This document shows, one piece after another, positions 61,133-64,000 of a stretch of 64,000 nucleotides of DNA. The translations under genes were made by a program, and so were the position numbers. The stretch lies in the NCBI GenBank assembly GCA_900315265.1, contig OMYN01000006.1:107876-171875 (forward strand), read 5' to 3'. The notes beneath the pieces were generated by a model that was not told where the DNA came from, did no database searches, and was given only the letters and a program-made list of their open reading frames with translations. Numbering within the stretch: position 1 is the first letter of the stretch; each line of letters begins with the position of its first letter. Source of the stretch: an uncultured Eubacteriales bacterium (GTDB lineage: Bacteria > Bacillota > Clostridia > Lachnospirales > Bianqueaceae).

Positions 61133-63310
61133 ATGCAATATTTTGTAGACGCCTCTTATCAGGGGCCGCAGAAGGGCAGCCGTGACTGCCCTTTTTCTAC
61201 CATTCAGCAGGCTGCCGACATTGCCATGCCCGGCGACGAAGTCCTTGTCGCACCCGGCATCTACCGTGAGAACGTGGACCCCAGGCATGCCGGCACCGCC
61301 AGGGACCGCATCACCTACCGTTCGATAAAGCCGCTGGCCGCCGTCATCACCGGCGCCGACCCTCTGACCGGCTGGGAGCCCTACCAGGGGACGGTCTGGA
61401 CAACATCGGTATCCAACGAGATTTTCGGAGCCTATAATCCGTACACGACGCTGGTCCGCGGAGATTGGTTTATTGCGACCTTTATCGCCCATACGGGCGA
61501 AGTGTACCTGAACGACAAGGCTATGTACGAGACCCAAAGCCTGGACGGGGTCCTTCATCCGGTCCGGTCACAGGCAAGCTGGGACCCGGACTTTTCGGTC
61601 TACACCTGGTACGCGGAAGTTTCCGAAGACAGGACCGTTTTCTTTGCGAATTTTCAGGGAGCCGACCCCAACCGGGAGCACGTCGATTTCAACGTGCGCA
61701 AAAACTGCTTCTACCCCCAGCAGGAAGGCATTTCCTATATAACTTTGTCCGGGTTCACCGTAACTAAGGCAGCCACCCAGTGGGCGCCTCCCACCGCTTA
61801 TCAGGAGGGTATGATCGGTCCCCACTGGTCCAAAGGCTGGATCATCGAGGACTGTGATATTTCCCATTCCAAGTGCTCCGGTATCTCCCTGGGCAAATAT
61901 AAGCAGAAAAACAATGATAATAAATGGCTGAACTGGAAGTTCAAGGACGGGACCCAGACCGAGCGCGACAATATCTGCCAGGCTTCCTATGAAGGCTGGA
62001 CAAAAGACAAGGTCGGATCCCATATCATCCGCCGCTGCAATATCCATGACTGCGGGCAGACCGGTATCGTAGGCCATCTGGGCGGAGTCTTTTCGACCAT
62101 CGAAGACAATCACATCCACCATATCAATAACCGCCAGAACCTGGCCGGGGCCGAGATCGGCGGCATCAAGATGCATGCTGCCATCGACTGCCTGATCCGC
62201 CGCAACCATATCCACAACTGCACCCGGGGCCTGTGGCTGGACTGGCAGGCTCAGGGAACACGGGTCACTCAGAACCTCTTCCACGATAATACCCTGCCCT
62301 TCAACTTTCCTTTGAATGAAAAGGGACTGACCGGCATCGGAGAGGACATCTTCGTAGAAGTTTCCCACGGTCCTACCCTGATCGATGACAATATCCTTTT
62401 GTCCGAGCGTTCGCTGAAATTGGCGACCCAGGGTGTTGCCCTGGTCCACAATCTGATTGCCGGCGCTATCTGCTGCATAGGCCGGGGCGTCAACAACGGA
62501 GCTAAGACTCTTTCCTCGCCCCGCTATACCCCCTACCACGCCAAACACGGGACCGCCGTTATGGGCTTTATGACCATCCTTCACGGAGATACCCGCATAT
62601 ATAACAATATCTTTGTGCAGCTGCCTTTCCGCAAACCGATCGCAGCGCTGGCTGCCTGTTCGTCTGCCCTTGCCTCCGAATGGGACGATATGAACTTTAC
62701 GGCCGGCGATTTTACTTACGATATGTGTCCTACTTATCAGGAATGGGTCAGCCAGTTCGAGGGCTACTGCGGCATGGGATCGGCTCCCAGCGACCATTAT
62801 TACATTCCCCTTCCTGTATGGACGGGCGGCAACGCTTTCTTTAACGGGGCCAGACCGATGGCTGCCGAAAAAGACGCTTTTATCGATACCGAACATACCG
62901 TGACCTTATCACTGATTCAAAAGGAAGACGGAGGCTGGTATCTGAATACGGATCTTTATGATTATCTTCCCGCGGGGACTGGGTCCTTAGTCGACTCCGA
63001 CACTCTGGGCTGCGCTTTTGAGCCGGAGCAGCGTTTTGAATCCGCGGACGGCTCGGCCATCTGCTTTGACAGGGACTATTTCAGCAATAAGCGCGATGAT
63101 GCCGGGGAAGAGGACAAAAAGCCTCTGCGTGTGGCCGGCTATCAGATGTGGGATCAGACCGCTAACGAAGATCCCGGACGCGATCCGGTTTCTCATATGC
63201 TTCCGGCTCTGCCTCTTTGCGGGGCTGACGGGGCGGACAAAGTGACAGCAGGGCCCTTTGCGGATGCGGAGGCTGCCCGCAGGCAGTTGGATCTGACCGG
63301 GCTGGGCTGA
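61133..63310 (+). CDS. Right-handed parallel beta-helix protein (DUF1565-type)
   Basis: The 725-residue protein starts YFVDASYQGPQKGSRDCPFSTIQQAADIAMPGDEVLVAPGIYRENV, the DUF1565-like beginning of many beta-helix carbohydrate-active proteins. Repeating short strands follow (WIIEDCDISHSKCSGISLG, HIIRRCNIHDCGQTGIVGH, FSTIEDNHIHHINN, CLIRRNHIHNCTRGLWLD, TRVTQNLFHDNTLPF), forming the helix coils. The C-terminal 200 residues look like an extra beta domain. No signal peptide is present, so it may act on imported oligosaccharides. A polysaccharide lyase or glycosidase role is likely but the catalytic residues are not identifiable by eye. Confidence 0.85.
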   Translation: MQYFVDASYQGPQKGSRDCPFSTIQQAADIAMPGDEVLVAPGIYRENVDPRHAGTARDRITYRSIKPLAAVITGADPLTGWEPYQGTVWTTSVSNEIFGAYNPYTTLVRGDWFIATFIAHTGEVYLNDKAMYETQSLDGVLHPVRSQASWDPDFSVYTWYAEVSEDRTVFFANFQGADPNREHVDFNVRKNCFYPQQEGISYITLSGFTVTKAATQWAPPTAYQEGMIGPHWSKGWIIEDCDISHSKCSGISLGKYKQKNNDNKWLNWKFKDGTQTERDNICQASYEGWTKDKVGSHIIRRCNIHDCGQTGIVGHLGGVFSTIEDNHIHHINNRQNLAGAEIGGIKMHAAIDCLIRRNHIHNCTRGLWLDWQAQGTRVTQNLFHDNTLPFNFPLNEKGLTGIGEDIFVEVSHGPTLIDDNILLSERSLKLATQGVALVHNLIAGAICCIGRGVNNGAKTLSSPRYTPYHAKHGTAVMGFMTILHGDTRIYNNIFVQLPFRKPIAALAACSSALASEWDDMNFTAGDFTYDMCPTYQEWVSQFEGYCGMGSAPSDHYYIPLPVWTGGNAFFNGARPMAAEKDAFIDTEHTVTLSLIQKEDGGWYLNTDLYDYLPAGTGSLVDSDTLGCAFEPEQRFESADGSAICFDRDYFSNKRDDAGEEDKKPLRVAGYQMWDQTANEDPGRDPVSHMLPALPLCGADGADKVTAGPFADAEAARRQLDLTGLG

Positions 63311-64000
63311 TTTTACTGGCTGCGATGACTTTTTATGGGTAGTTGTCGTAGCTGTTTGCTGCCATCGGTTGCGTTGTCCGAATATGGCAACCTGGCAGCT
63401 TATATTGTCTTTAATTTGAAGACTCATCGGCTCATATTGTCTTCAGTATGAATACACGCTCGAAAATCTTGTTAATTTTCGGTTTTTCATGAAAGTTAAC
63501 AAGATCTGTCATCGTAAAATAGAAAAATCTTGTCAGAAATTGGATTTTCGGAGATGTTAACAAGAAATGTCACGCTCCAAAGATGCATAATGTTTAAATG
63601 GCATAACAAATTCGTTATATCTTGATAAAATCAATATTAATGTTATAAATATGTAGAAAACTGCCTTGTCAAAAGTATCGAATTAGGAAAATTAACAAGA
63701 TGGCCAAAATAACGATGACAAATCTTGTCAAAAAGTCGGAAAAGGGAAATGTTGGCGAGATTTTTTGAAAATCGCTGATCCGATATTGTTAATTTCCGGA
63801 AATAGCGAAAGTTAACAATGCGACCGGCCCACATCAGCCAGCTGAAGTCGACATCCATCCGGGCAGCCAAAATTATCCGGAACAGTATTATTGTGCCCTA
63901 TGTAGTGTCTACTGCACAACGTACGCCGGCAACGGCATGAGCAGTAGTCTGAAAAATGTGCGCAAAAGAAGCCTTAACTTCCTTTGCAGATTTAATGTCA
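63311..64000. other. 690-bp gene-free, AT-rich region with repeats
   Basis: No reading frame here has a ribosome site, family pattern or good composition. It contains an approximate direct repeat with ATATTGTCTT in both copies (about 63402-63455) and a spaced array of five degenerate inverted repeats (63468-63819). The last 180 bases to the window edge show nothing that I recognise. Confidence 0.6.
63468..63819. repeat. Array of five imperfect inverted repeats, 35-36 bp each
   Basis: Each unit begins with CTTGTTAA, CTTGTCAA or a close variant and ends with TTAACAAG or a variant: 63468-63503, 63529-63564, 63665-63699, 63724-63759 and 63785-63819. Arms are 8-13 bp; the first unit pairs over 12 of 13 positions with a 10-nt loop. 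The units are spaced about 60 bp apart, with one double gap. The arms are conserved but the centres vary, so it is not a CRISPR array. Confidence 0.7.

Noticed and set aside
61568..62896. 442-codon minus-strand frame opposite the beta-helix gene
   Set aside because: It is a shadow; the plus-strand protein shows clear beta-helix repeats.
63468..63819. CRISPR array or integron attC sites
   Set aside because: The repeats are degenerate and internally palindromic, without identical repeats and unique spacers. The arms do not fit the attC core GTTRRRY.
63643..63870. 75-codon minus-strand frame in the repeat region
   Set aside because: It spans the repeat units, has no ribosome site and no family resemblance.

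Overview
The window looks like the chromosome of a mid-GC (a little above 50% by eye), anaerobic, gut-type Bacillota (Clostridia or Erysipelotrichia grade). Signs of this are strong AGGAGG-type ribosome sites, TTG and GTG starts, Gram-positive lipoproteins with a Ser/Ala/Glu-rich linker after the lipobox, many MATE exporters, and a large stock of sugar-catabolic enzymes and regulators without an outer-membrane system. No rRNA, tRNA, CRISPR array or complete mobile element was found. I could not assign a genus.

Layout. 1-3.2 kb: the 3' part of a MobA/MobL relaxase runs in from the left edge, followed by small accessory genes of lower GC; this looks like the border of an integrated mobilizable element. 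3.5-10.9 kb: an S10 serine carboxypeptidase-like protein, two MATE exporters, a TetR regulator and two broken genes (an AraC regulator with an in-frame TGA and a 3-hydroxyacyl-CoA dehydrogenase with a +1 frameshift). 11-18.2 kb (minus strand): GntP-type permease, terminator, glycerate kinase, beta-lactamase-like serine hydrolase, terminator overlapped by a promoter, DAHP synthase, Tex. 18.5-21 kb: MFS transporter and SGNH esterase. 21.1-32.2 kb: a trigger-factor-like lipoprotein, a Gfo/Idh/MocA dehydrogenase with a YczE-type membrane protein, MoxR ATPase with a DUF58-transglutaminase fusion, an SDR, an orphan 604-residue solute-binding lipoprotein and a Nudix hydrolase. 32.3-37.5 kb: aspS, then an iron-siderophore/cobalamin-type ABC importer whose leader carries a riboswitch-like terminator/antiterminator. 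37.5-42.3 kb: rhamnose regulator and rhaADB. 42.4-46.7 kb: second YczE-type protein, M32 carboxypeptidase, small membrane protein coupled to a TIM-barrel isomerase, TetR regulator. 46.8-49 kb: two CobW-family GTPases forming a metal-chaperone operon. 49.2-58.9 kb: an MsrA-SGNH fusion coupled to a third MATE exporter, an M29 aminopeptidase with a DUF5060/DUF4038-type glycoside hydrolase, an E2-like acyltransferase overlapping an acyl-CoA ligase, and a second Gfo/Idh/MocA dehydrogenase. 59-63.3 kb: a LacI regulator with several candidate operators, a DUF218 protein and a right-handed beta-helix protein. 63.3-64 kb: no gene, but a spaced array of five degenerate inverted repeats.

How it fits together. 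Much of the window is carbohydrate acquisition and breakdown (rhamnose, glycerate/gluconate, deacetylation, beta-helix and DUF4038-type hydrolases, two MocA-type dehydrogenases) under AraC and LacI control, plus metal handling (siderophore/B12-type importer, CobW pair) and export. The points most worth a second look are the unassigned leader RNA at 37.29-37.49 kb, the MsrA-SGNH fusion, the CobW/TIGR03943-like pair with its palindromic operator, the E2-like acyltransferase/ligase pair and the repeat array at the right edge.
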